Below are positions 36,330-45,934 of a stretch of DNA of 64,000 nucleotides, one piece after another. Below the pieces are notes generated by a model. The model did no database searches. It had not been told where the DNA came from and was given only the letters and a program-made list of their open reading frames with translations. The translations under genes and the position numbers were made by a program. The stretch covers positions 218,999,286 to 219,063,285 of the forward strand of contig JAHLJT010009436.1 in NCBI GenBank assembly GCA_031308135.1, in the 5' to 3' direction. Position 1 is the first letter of the stretch. Every line of letters begins with the position of its first letter. This DNA is from Acheta domesticus. Its lineage: Eukaryota; Arthropoda; Insecta; Orthoptera; Gryllidae.

Positions 36330-37164
36330 CGTTGTAAAGGGCGATGATGTGAAATGCTGTCATGGGAACAGAATCTTCTGGCCGAAGCTGTACATTTGAG
36401 AAGTTGTGTGCTGTCACTCCGTACTGATTTTTCGTGGAGGTGTCTGCCCGAGAGCAACTTCATTTAATTGTTTTTCTCACACCGAGCGTTTTCTGATTCA
36501 CGACCAAATGAGACAGTCCTTTAGATCCCAGTCACTCTGCTGGCCGTTGGACAGGGTTGAACTGTGTCACTACAAAATATCACTTCATTTGTCAGTTAAA
36601 CGCACGTGTCAGCAACATGAGATATTTCAGTGTGTTTTATTTTCAGTCTAGAATTAAAATGAGAGCTTTGTTTCCAATTACATTTGACTAAATTAACAAA
36701 CAAGCTAATATTATTAAGTTAACATCAATGGAAAAAAACCCACAAACAATGAATTTTACAACGGCACAATAAATGAAATTGAGATTCGGAAAAAATATTA
36801 TTCGTAAATCGTGATATATTTTACTTAACACCAATGTTAATTATTTGATGAAAATCATGATGATATAACATTTAAAAAGAAGTTGAAGTTGAAGTTTCTC
36901 TGAGCATTGCAAACGGTTTTGCGAACTTCTTTCCACGTATTAGTTTCAAATCAGGGTCATTATTTAGCAAATAAGGTTGCTACGAAAAGCTGGTGGAACA
37001 TTTCCTTCCAAGCAATGCAACAAGAGATTTGTGAATAGACATCGTGTGTTAGGATCTTCAGAATACGCAACGCATATTATCCTACATTTATGCTTAATGT
37101 TTTTGTTAGCACAAACAGTACGTTGCGTGTTTCGCTTTAATACTTAACTACTGGATTACGTTAA
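36330..37164. other. AT-rich spacer, nothing recognised
   Basis: No supported feature. Confidence 0.5.
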
Positions 37165-37410
37165 ACAAAACAATTTGTTTGTTTGTTTCTTTGTTTATTT
37201 ATTTAACGTCGCATCGACAACTGGGTCATTAGCGACTCAGAAAAACTACATTATAACAGTAATTCATACATGATAAATTGAGGTTTACAAATTCAGTACA
37301 ATGTACAGTAATTCACAATAATTGTTTACAGGATTGCAAAATACGAAAGAGTAGTAACAATAATACTTAATGAGACATACAAACAAAAAAAAAAATGATC
37401 AAAACAAAGT

Positions 37411-37893
37411 TCAAATTTGGCTGAAAATTCTACTCTCCTTATAGAATTGTAAAATTCTTTCTTGATACTTCTCAGATTCAAGTATACATTCCAAACTTGT
37501 GTCGTGAAGATATCTCTGCCTGAAATGTTGGAAAGTAGGGCAATGATTGACTATGTGAGACAGGGACCAAGCCATATTGCACAGGTCACTTGATGGAGGA
37601 TTGGATCCGTCAATCAGATATAGATGGCTTAGCTTACAGTGACCTGTTCGTGTTCTGGTTATGGCCACTTGTTCCTTTCTGTTGAGCTTTTTATTATGTT
37701 TCAGACTTTGAAAATTGGTTATGTTTTTATGAAGGTCGCTTCTTTTAAGCGTAGGCCATATGGAGAACCATTTTTCTTCTAATATTTTTCCAATATGTTT
37801 CACTAGATCTTGGAGTGTATTCGAAATTGCCAGAACAGTGTTTGGGATATCAGTTGTATTTCCACTAACTACTCTGTCAGTTTCCGCCTGCAT
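37411..37893 (-). pseudogene. LINE ORF, C-terminal part (after the insertion)
   Basis: Continuation of the same LINE reading frame beyond the repeat C insertion: the ATG codon at 37891-37893 is the duplicated target-site copy of the codon at 38255-38257, so the two parts would be in phase without the insert. It carries the end of the RNase H-like region (ETD near its start, with the usual preceding His replaced by Gln in the 5' part) and a C-terminal segment of the type TGH...DLC...H...C, a degenerate version of the Cys/His motif common at LINE C-termini. The frame stays open to its natural stop at 37411. Confidence 0.85.
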
Positions 37894-37897
37894 TTCT

Positions 37898-38254
37898 TTC
37901 TTTCTTTCTTTATTTATTTACGTCAAAAACAGTTAAAAACTGCGTGTGACGAGCTATGGGGAGAAGTGAATTTTGTGCACGTTTTCATAATTCTGTGGTC
38001 TCTATCCTAAACCATATTCTAGTCGAATTTTGAATACAGAAAAGAGAGTTTTTTTCGAGTTTTGTTGACAAAAAATTCGTTCCTATATAATAAAATATAT
38101 TTTCAAAGGTAAATTAGCTATAAAGTCCTGCCCTGAACCCTCATGTTCTTCATGAAAGAATAATACTTTTTGCCACGATAATATGAAAAAACGATAATTT
38201 GAATAACTATATTTCCCACTGAAATTCAGAAGACGTGCACAAAAAATGAAGTTA
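37898..38254 (-). mobile_element. Repeat C copy 3, inserted in the LINE ORF
   Basis: A 357-bp, more diverged and longer member of repeat C: 'gtcaaaaacagttaaaaact' near 37922, 'gtgcacgttttcat' near 37976, and GACGTGCAC near the right end correspond to copies 1 and 2. It is flanked by CATTTCT at 37891-37897 and 38255-38261, a perfect 7-bp target duplication. The minus-strand tail is (AAAT)n/(GAAA)n. The extra interior sequence compared with copies 1 and 2 suggests a separate subfamily. Confidence 0.8.
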
Positions 38255-40318
38255 CATTTCTGTATCTTGATTCATATTCCATACCAATATTACTTCTTTA
38301 CCTAATGTGGTAATGTCATGATACAGTTCTTGAATTATAATAATCATTTCACTAGAAGTTTCGTTATTGTTGATGCTTTTGTTGATGCTTTTTATTGCAG
38401 TGCGGGAATTTGAGTATAAAATGAACTTTGAGTGGTTAATATTTTTAATAAGTCTCATGGCGGTCAAGATGGCGCATAATTCGGCAGTAAGATGGCTGGC
38501 ATAGTAGTTAAGTTGGTGTTTCACCGATACATCTTTCGTTACCGCTGTTGCTTCTGTTCCATGTGTAGTTTTAATTGCTTTGGCATAAACAGGATAAAAC
38601 ATGTCGTAATTGTTGGTCGGTGCAGAGTTTATCTCAGATGTTCCATTTCCTTGATGAGCGCCAGATGATAAGTCTACTGAGATATCCGAGATTATCCAAG
38701 GAGGGATTTTGTAATTTCTCTTCTTTTCTACTTTTCTGTGATCGAAATTAAGTTGTCTAAGTACCCTTCTAGTGTTTTCATACAAAGGTATAAAACGCGA
38801 ATGCTCTATGTACTCTTGTTTAGGATATATGTCCTGTACTGTGATTGGATTGATGGACGTGGCTGCTTTTAAAGCATATTTGATGATTAGTTTCTCTCTG
38901 CGATGAGATAATGTGGGTTCATTTGCTTCAATTAGTATGCTTCCGATGGGACTGGTATGGAAACATCCAGTGCATATTCGGAGACCTTGATTATGGACTG
39001 TATCCAGTTTTTTGAGGTCACTTTTACCAGCAGATCTGTATATTATTGATCCGTAGTCTATTTTGGATCTCACAAGTGCTTTGTATGTTAATAATAGCAA
39101 TTGTCTATCTGCTCCCCAGTTGTTGTGTGCCAGGCATTTAAGTATGTTGATTCTCCTTTTACATTCGTTAATAGTGTTCAATATGTGCAACTTCCAGGTC
39201 AGTTTAGTGTCGAAGTGCATTCCTAATATTTTGGTACTGGTGAGAAAGCTCAGGATCTGATTACCAATTTTAAGCGTAGGTAAGTTGTTAATTTTCTTCT
39301 TTGAAAATATAATACACTCCGTTTTCTGAGGTGCAAATTTAAACCCTGATTTGAGTGACCATTCATAAATACTATTTAATGCGATTTGCATAATTTCTTG
39401 GCTCGAGTTAATATTTCTTCCTTTACAAAGCATAGTAATATCATCGGCGTGTTTCCTAATGATAGTGGGTGGTTTGATTTTTTCGTCCGCGTCATTTATT
39501 GCTAGTAGGAAAAGTGTAACTCTTATGATGGATCCTTGAGGTACCCCGTTCTCTATTCTTTTCTTCATAGATAATGTTCCATTTGCTCTCACTTGCATAA
39601 CTCGATCTTCCGTGAAATGTTTGATAAACTGAAACATGTTGTCTCGAACTCCAATTTCGCTCAACTTCTGTAGGACTCGATGCATCCATACCATATCGTA
39701 TGCCTTTTCGATGTCCAAGTCGACAGCTAACACATGTTGTTTGTTGGCAAAAGCTTCTTGAATATAGGTATCTATGCTTACCAGGTGGGAGGTCGTTGAG
39801 TGTCCTGGTCGAAATCCAAACTGATTGCTAGATATTATATTCTTGTAATCGAGATACCATCTGAGCCGACGATTAACAATTTTTCCCAAAATCTTGCACA
39901 TATTGCAAGTCAATGATATGGGCCTGTAATTACCACTTAGTGTTGGGTCTTTTCCGGGCTTAGGAATGGGGATCACAATAGCCGCTTTCCACACTTTTGG
40001 GAATGTCTTTTCTATCCATATATAGTTGTATATTTTTAGTAGTATATCTTTCCCTTCCTGTGGTAGATTTTTAAGCAGGATATTTGGAATGTTGTCTGGT
40101 CCGGGAGAAGAATTTTTGGAGGCGTCTAGTGTTGTGACAAGTTCTTTCATTGAAATAGGTAAGTTAAGGTGCTCTTGAATGTGACGCGCTTCTGTGTTCA
40201 CCATCAGCTGTTCTCTTTATTGTTCACTTTTGTAAGTTTGGAAGGCTTGAGAGTAATTTTGAGAGCTAGAGTTGCTGGCAAATTTGTTGGCGAGCTTATT
40301 TGCGATATCAGCGGGTTC
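38252..40318 (-). pseudogene. LINE reverse transcriptase and RNase H-like region (5' part)
   Basis: A 650-codon frame runs from an ATG at 40202-40204 to a stop at 38252-38254 that is supplied by the inserted repeat C. Upstream the LINE frame continues to about 40318 but is cut by a TAA at 40217-40219. RT motifs: GNYRPISLT (residues 91-99), the motif A region DLDIEKAYD (162-170) with its aspartate, NGVPQGS (219-225), and motif C as HADD (252-255), where Y or F normally precedes ADD. In the RNase H-like region the TAEL glutamate is present, but the usual first Asp (TDGS) reads AKAI and the later Asp (TDS) reads SNS. The protein is therefore probably inactive for RNase H, and the copy lacks its endonuclease. 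Confidence 0.9.
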
Positions 40319-40432
40319 ATCGCAAATGAGCTCGCCAACAAATTTGCCAGCAACTCTAGCTCTCAAAATTACTCTCAAGCCTTCCAAACTTACAAAAGTG
40401 AACAAGAAAGAGAACAGCTGATGGTGAACACA
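40193..40432. repeat. 114-bp inverted repeat at the LINE 5' end
   Basis: Left arm 40193-40306 and right arm 40319-40432 are reverse complements at 112 of 114 positions, separated by the 12-base spacer ATCAGCGGGTTC. The left arm is LINE sequence in the element's own orientation (linker upstream of the RT); the right arm is the same segment inverted. One of the two mismatches (40219) creates the TAA stop in the left arm, where the right arm keeps a GAA codon. Confidence 0.97.
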
Positions 40433-40446
40433 AAACAAATTATTCC

Positions 40447-40737
40447 TTAAAGCTCTTAAGATTATTTTCTTACTACGCATCATTTATTTCGGAAATATCA
40501 AAATGAATTTCAATTTTCAAATTCAAAAATTTTTAAATATAAATTGAATTGGTACTACACAATAACACCTTTTTTAAATATTAATGTTTTAAATTTTAGT
40601 TTTCTCCTGACGTTCCCAGGCACTGAACTTACCTTTTAAAGCTCTTAAGATCATTTTCTTACTTGGCTTAATTTATTTCGGAAATATCAAAATGCATTTT
40701 TAAATTTTAGTTTTCTCCTGACGTTCCTAGGCACTGG
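40447..40737 (+). repeat. Tandem duplication with internal deletion
   Basis: Unit 1 (40447-40630) and unit 2 (40636-40737) share 'ttaaagctcttaagat', 'atttatttcggaaatatcaa' and 'ttttctcctgacgttcc'. Unit 2 lacks about 80 bp from the middle of unit 1. The pair directly abuts the LINE 5' end. Origin unknown. Confidence 0.8.
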
Positions 40738-40970
40738 GCTCAGCGGATCGCCAGCCTCCCTTTGCGGCGCCGCCGCTGCCCTGTGACGGAGCGACGGCGG
40801 AGCGGCGGCGGCGGCGGCGCTCGCAGGCGTCGCAATCGGCCGCATCCGGCGTCGGAGGCCCCGCGACGCAGCGGAGGCGTCGGGCGGAACCGACTTCCGG
40901 CGGCGCGGCGGGCGATCGAAAGGAAAGCGCCCCCCTCGGCACACGACGCTGTCTGCGGCTCTTCAATGTC
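40738..40970. promoter_or_regulatory. CpG island
   Basis: Very CpG-rich with GGC/GCG runs (near 40795-40825). All frames on both strands are open and low complexity. Candidate promoter or first exon by composition alone. Confidence 0.3.
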
Positions 40971-40974
40971 CAGC

Positions 40975-41730
40975 CAGCAACTTGCGATCGGGAGGATGAA
41001 ATGGATCGGAAATGTTCAAAGTGGCCGTTCAGTATTACCGGTTAAATGACAAAGGAAGAGTGCAATACATGTCTGATGCAATGGAGAAGATTGCACTACT
41101 GCAGTCTAATATTAATCGTCTCCTATTTTATTTCAGTAGTATACCTCCCCTTTGCGGGTCTCACAAGCAACCAATCAATATAAATAAGGTCTCTAAAGAA
41201 AGAGAATTTCAAGGAGACGTGACGAATTGCACTTTGACTTTAAAAATATGGATGATTTCTTCAAAAAAACGCATCGAAATATTCATGTAAAATGCAACCC
41301 GCATCGCATGTCAACCTATATCGGCAAATAACTCGTAAACAAAGCGTTTTAGAGCCTTAAAAAGTAAACGTTTTTCACACCATAATCTACAAGATGAGAT
41401 ATTTTCCGATCAATTCAATTAACTTTTGGGTTCCACGCTTCAATACTATCAAGGCCACCTCGATATTTCAGCCCTTCCTGCTGGTAGCAATTTTTGTGAT
41501 GACACGCTTAGAAGGCTTAGATTCGACAATCTTTATTAACGCTTTCTGTTAACACCGTAGTTTGTGCAGTCTGACGAGGTTTATTTGCATAATCATTAAT
41601 TCAAGATCTAACATGCGAGAGTTCTCGCACGGGTACGCTAGTGACATTTTATTCCAGTTAGTAAGGCAAAGGGAAGGGAAGGGGGAGGCAAAGGTGGATG
41701 CGAGAATGGCATTGGATAATGCCGTCTAAA
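40975..41730. other. Spacer, nothing recognised
   Basis: Returns to AT-rich sequence. No supported gene. Confidence 0.5.
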
Positions 41731-41732
41731 CA

Positions 41733-42287
41733 GGGAGAGGTAGCTCAGTTCATCACCTGATGACACTTGGGTGCCTCCGACCGTGAAGTCCTAGGGTTCG
41801 AGTCTTGACGGTGGCAGAATTATCGACAATTCGCCACATAGCTAGTTAGAATTCACTCAATGTCTGGAGGAGAACTCTAGTGACCAACTGTTCTGATCGG
41901 TGGTTTTCTATGGTTTCTTTGATCAACACCAGGCGAATGCCGGAGCACTACCATAAGAAACGTGCCGTGGATGGCGCACGATCTTTTCTTCCTCTTCCTT
42001 GTCCTTCCTTCACCCCTTACACATATACACTTACATGCACTGCACTACCACACATGCCGGGAGACCGGTCGGGAGCTTAGAGCTTGTCCCGGCTGGGGTG
42101 GTGCCCCGCTGGTGGGAGGTACCTGGTTGGGGAAAACCCCGCTAGCCGACGGTAGGTCGGCACCGAATCTCACCATCCAGCGGGGGAAGATCACCACCTC
42201 CTCCCGATAAAATCATGCACTACATCTACAGTACTAATTACCTTAGCAGTTGACGCATCTGGAATCACTAATCATTCAATCGATCAA
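41733..42287 (+). mobile_element. SINE-B copy 5 (full length)
   Basis: The best preserved tRNA-like head of the family: box A-like TAGCTCAGTTC at 41741-41751 and box B GGTTCGAGTCT at 41795-41805. The body runs through 'tctgatcggtggttttctat', 'cttgtccttcc', 'gccgggagaccggtcgggag' and 'ccccgctggtgggaggtacc' to the 3' tail near 42230-42260 ('taattaccttagcagttgac') and an ATCA/ATTC-rich end. I did not find a convincing TSD. Confidence 0.9.
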
Positions 42288-42289
42288 TG

Positions 42290-42715
42290 GACGTGCAAAG
42301 CAAGATCACGAGATCAAAGAAGCAGTGAGAGGGAGGGCCAAAGTGAGAACGAAGGCAGTAGGTATACAACGATGAATAGGCGCGGTAACTTGCCATTGGT
42401 GAGGGTATCAGTGGGAACGGGAAGGGAAGAGGAAATCGGAAGGGGCGGGTCAGTACGCAGCAGGAATGCTCGGGGGGCCACTTCTCTGTTAATCGAGCAG
42501 GGCGCTGTTTTGGCGGTGCTCGCTCGTACAGTTATAGTGCGGCACGTCCGGGCCAGCTGACGGCGCTCCCCTTCCGCCCTGCGCCCCGGCCCACCAGCCA
42601 TCCCCGGCGCGGAGCGATAGGGCCACAGGGAAATTCAACGTGCCTGCCCTAACAGCCTCCACCCGAGCCACAAAGCGATGCACTGGAATTTCACATCCGG
42701 GTTTTGACAACTAGG
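42290..42715. other. GC-rich block between SINE-B copies
   Basis: GC-rich at about 42405-42640, with overlapping frames on both strands and no domain. At 42719-42755 the 17-base string AGGAATGCCCAGAAGTC or a close match occurs twice in tandem. Confidence 0.4.
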
Positions 42716-42756
42716 CCATAAGGAATGCCCAGAAGTCATTAGGAATGCCCAGAAGC

Positions 42757-43462
42757 ATCTTCCACCAGCAGGGTACCGTCCCAGCCGGGACAAGATCTAA
42801 GTTCCCGACTGGTCTCCCGCTCTAACACACATGGTCTCCCGCGCCATGTGTGTTAGTTTAGTTAGATGTGTTAGTTAGATGCTGATCGGAGAAAGCATGG
42901 GAAACTAACAATCAGAGCAGCCGATCGCTAGAATTCTCTTCAAACAGCGGCTGAATTCCACAAATCCCTCCAGATAGTGCCAAACAATCTTGTCACCGCG
43001 ACTACGCGAACTCTAGGACCTCCCGGTCATTGTCACTGCAATGACATCAATTAAGGTCCGATTAAATTAAGAAGGTGATTGACACTTGTGAGTGGAGGGG
43101 AGCGACGTTGCCAGGTCGTAAGTCACTGAGCACGTGTTACCGGGACACGAAAACAAACACTTCAAAAAATACGTGTAAAAATGTAGAAAATACGACAAAA
43201 GCCTAACCTCAACGCAACTCATCACAACACAGTACACATTGCGCGCGCAGCACAGGCAGAAACGCGGGCGGCGCGGCGGTGGGGAAGTTGCTGTGCGATG
43301 CTCAAATGTTCCCCGTGTTCGGCAGTGGCAACTGAGCGACCTGACACGTCACGGTTTGTCTCTCTGGTTGGCAGCTGCCATGGAAACGGGAGAGGCGTCC
43401 TGATGTCACACAGAACTGTCAATCACCTTCTTAATTTAATCGGACCTTAATGCGCTGAGCCA
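42757..43462 (-). mobile_element. SINE-B copy 6, interrupted by a MITE
   Basis: Minus-strand copy lacking its 3' end. It runs from the 'ccaccagcagggtaccgtcc' block (42761) to the head, where 'gcaatgacatcaa' (43038-43050) continues after the MITE as 'tgcgctgagcc' (43451-43461). Copy 7 has the same stretch uninterrupted as 'gacatcaggttgatgcactg'. It also carries a private 13-bp perfect hairpin (CTAACACACATGG at 42822-42834, complement at 42844-42856, 9-base loop). Copy 7 is inserted next to its 5' end. Confidence 0.85.
43055..43446. mobile_element. 392-bp MITE with perfect 30-bp TIRs, TTAA TSD
   Basis: The terminal inverted repeats 43055-43084 and 43417-43446 are identical over 30 bp (left end GGTCCGATTAAATTAAGAAG). 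The element is flanked by TTAA at 43051-43054 and 43447-43450. The empty site can be inferred from SINE-B copy 7 and holds a single TTAA-like site. A TTAA duplication is typical of piggyBac-type transposition, but the ends start GG rather than the usual CCC; a 3-bp TTA/TAA duplication of the PIF/Harbinger type is an alternative. No transposase frame. Perfect TIRs imply a young insertion. Confidence 0.88.
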
Positions 43463-43475
43463 CCTATGCCGGTTA

Positions 43476-44011
43476 TTGATTGATGTTTCCGGGCGTGTCA
43501 ACTAATTGGGGCATTGGTCCCGTAAGTATAGTGCGTGTTTTCTCGGGAGGTGGCGATTATCTTTTCCTCGCTGGATGGCGAGATCTGGCGTCGACCTACC
43601 GTCGACTAGCGGGGTTCCCCCTCATCCAGGTATCTCCCACCAGCGGGGCACCGCCCCAGCCGGGACAAGCTCTAAGCTCCCGACCGGTCTCCCGGCATGT
43701 GGGGTAGTGTAGTGCATGTTAGTGTGTCTGTGTAAGAGGAGAGGATAGGACAAGGAAGAATAAGAAAAGATCGCGCGCGGTCCGTGGCCCGTTTGTTAGG
43801 GTACTGCTCCGCCTGGTGCTGATCGGAGAAACCGCGGAAAACTACCGATCAGAGCAGCCGGCCGCTAGAATTTTCCTCTAGCGACTGAATTCGACCTAGC
43901 CGACAAGCTAGTGTCGAAAATCCTGCCGCCGTCGGGAGTGGAACCTAGGACCTCCCGGTCAGAGGGACTGCAGTGACATCAGGTTGATGCACTGAGCCAT
44001 CTCTCCCGGTC
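43476..44011 (-). mobile_element. SINE-B copy 7 (complete, with 13-bp TSD)
   Basis: Complete 536-bp copy. The head at about 43930-44011 has a box A-like TGGCTCAGTGC (complement near 43987-43997) and a degenerate box B. The 3' end at 43476-43510 reads, on the minus strand, through 'agttgacacgcccggaaaca' into ATCA repeats. It is flanked by the 13-bp direct repeat CCTATGCCGGTTA at 43463-43475 and 44012-44024. The left repeat abuts the head of copy 6, so this copy landed at or beside the 5' end of copy 6. Serves as the family reference in this window. Confidence 0.93.
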
Positions 44012-44149
44012 CCTATGCCGGTTAGGATGTGGAGACTGTTGCATGCTACACATGCCCAGTTCGGCATAAAGATCTTTTTACCACGCACAAAAAAATCCAT
44101 TGCGGTTCATGTGCCGGCCGCATCAGTTTGGCACTTCTGCGGTAGGTAA

Positions 44150-44710
44150 TCTAGTCCCCTTCTTCCAATTTGCTCGGAAGGAATTCGTTTCGTCCGCCTT
44201 CCCTCTGCCTTAACGTTCCGCGCGCAGTGTTGCCGGTTGTGGCGGCCTTGTTAGATTAATGGGCGCAGTAAGCGTCGCCATTTGTATCAGGCGGGCACCG
44301 CTTTTTCTCGCCCAAGCGCAGCCGCCGGACTGATGAACCGATGGCGTCATCTGGATGGTACGGCGTTCGTCTCTCACCACCGATTGCAGAAAGTTGCCCT
44401 CGACAGCCGGTGGCCGCGTAAGCAGATCGTTACCTTGCATCGTCTGGGCGGAAAACGAAGTTCTGCGAATAATTTTGCGTGCATCTCACTTAAGAGAACA
44501 GAGGGCCGGTTGGGAGCAAGTGTGGCGGGGTAGGGGCGGGGTAGGGGCGGGGGCGGGGGTGGGGGAGGGGTGGGGGCGGGGTGGGGGCGTGGTGGAGGCG
44601 GGGTGGAGGCGGGTTGGGGGCGGGGTGGGGGTGGCGCGGCCGGTGGAGCGCGGCAGACAGGCGGCTAGTAGCGGCGTGAGGAGCCGACGGGCAGGCGAAG
44701 GAGGGTGGAG
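44150..44710. repeat. GC-rich region with G-rich tract
   Basis: A GC-balanced part (44150-44510) is followed by a dense plus-strand G-rich tract (about 44524-44640) of GGGGCGGGG/GGTGGGGG-type motifs, a G-quadruplex candidate. Frames on both strands follow composition. No gene. Confidence 0.6.
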
Positions 44711-44719
44711 TTAGTACAG

Positions 44720-45930
44720 ATACAATGGATTTTGTAATGTTGGAATTAAATATAGAGAGTTGTGGAAAATCATCAGCTGTAATGAGGTAATCCAATCGAG
44801 AACTTCAGTACCAAAAATTAAAGACGTAACGAAGCTCAAATCATCTGTCTTGTCTTTATTTACTACTCGATGTGATTTCGTGTGATCGGCCCGGGTCACA
44901 TCAGCCCGCGCCGCATTCACGCGGTAATATTTTTTTTATGAATTCTGGTTATTTGAAATTTATTGCTACAGAAATATTAAGAAAATGGTTTAATAATAAT
45001 ATTTATATGAGTGGAAATGTTATTCAATTGCAGCATTTCTATTTAAACTAATCGGTACGTTACATCTAGCGGTTTATGGCGCAGTAGTCTTCTTGAGGGC
45101 GCATTAATCTTTATGGCGCGGTATGGTTTATGGCGTGGTAATCGTGAAATGTCACAGAATACGTTACATACTGTGTTTTGGCGAAGGTTGAATTAATAAC
45201 TCTCCCGAAATATTAAGTGGGCGAGAACGGTTGTTTGCCACTGCGAAAAAACACAGTTTTTGTGCAGCAAATCACTTCCAACAGTTCGCTTTCGACCCAC
45301 AACAAGCGACTTAGAAATCCAGAGATCCAGAGCTCCGTGCTATCTGTTGGCCAAGTAACGAAATATGTATATTAAATTTGTTCACATTTAACAATTTTAT
45401 GTCGCGTTAAATAGTTTTATTGTTTTTAAGAACACAATGAATCTGATGCCCTATACTTAATGTATCTTGTGGTGTATTTGGTAGCTGCAATTTTCTTCTC
45501 AGGCTTGCACGCTTTCGGCACCTCCAAATGTTCAACTGAATAAATCATAATTTATTATTTTAATTCAAATTTCGGCACTGTTATGAAAAATTTAACGAGC
45601 AAAAACCTGATTTGAGTGCAAAACGTATTATTCTGAAACATGAGTGAAATATTTGTCCAAAGGATATCGTGTATGACATGTTAAACCGCAAACAATAACC
45701 GGCAAACGAATTTTAAAAAAATAGCCGTATCTTGTTACAATAATTTAGTTTTCATATAATAGTTCAAACATTTAAGACATTTTAATTACATTACCTGACA
45801 TAGTAAAGCTGCTTTTAATTCAACGTTAATGCAATGTTTGTATTACTCGACTTTTGATAAATCATCTACATTCGCCGGATCCTGACGATCGTTTCTGTTA
45901 GCGAACACTCCCTCAGCGCAACTTTTCTCT
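44720..45930. other. AT-rich spacer
   Basis: No gene. The decamer TTTATGGCGC or a variant (TTTATGGCGT) occurs four times between 45072 and 45140, a small clustered motif of unknown meaning. Confidence 0.5.
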
Positions 45931-45934
45931 CTTT

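Larger units (their letters stand above)
37174..40432 (-). mobile_element. 5'-truncated LINE (I-group, RNase H-bearing)
   Basis: A non-LTR retrotransposon copy on the minus strand: part of the linker before the RT, reverse transcriptase, RNase H-like region, C-terminal Cys/His-like region, 3' UTR (37174-37410) and a 3' end with an AAAT/AAAC-rich tail. The endonuclease and ORF1 are absent. RT followed by RNase H points to the I group. The 5' end is an inverted duplication (40193-40432). A repeat C copy sits inside the reading frame. A candidate 9-bp target duplication ACAAAACAA is at 37165-37173 and 40430-40438, overlapping the arm end by three bases. The terminal tail at 37203-37236 is shared with SINE-A. 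Confidence 0.9.
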
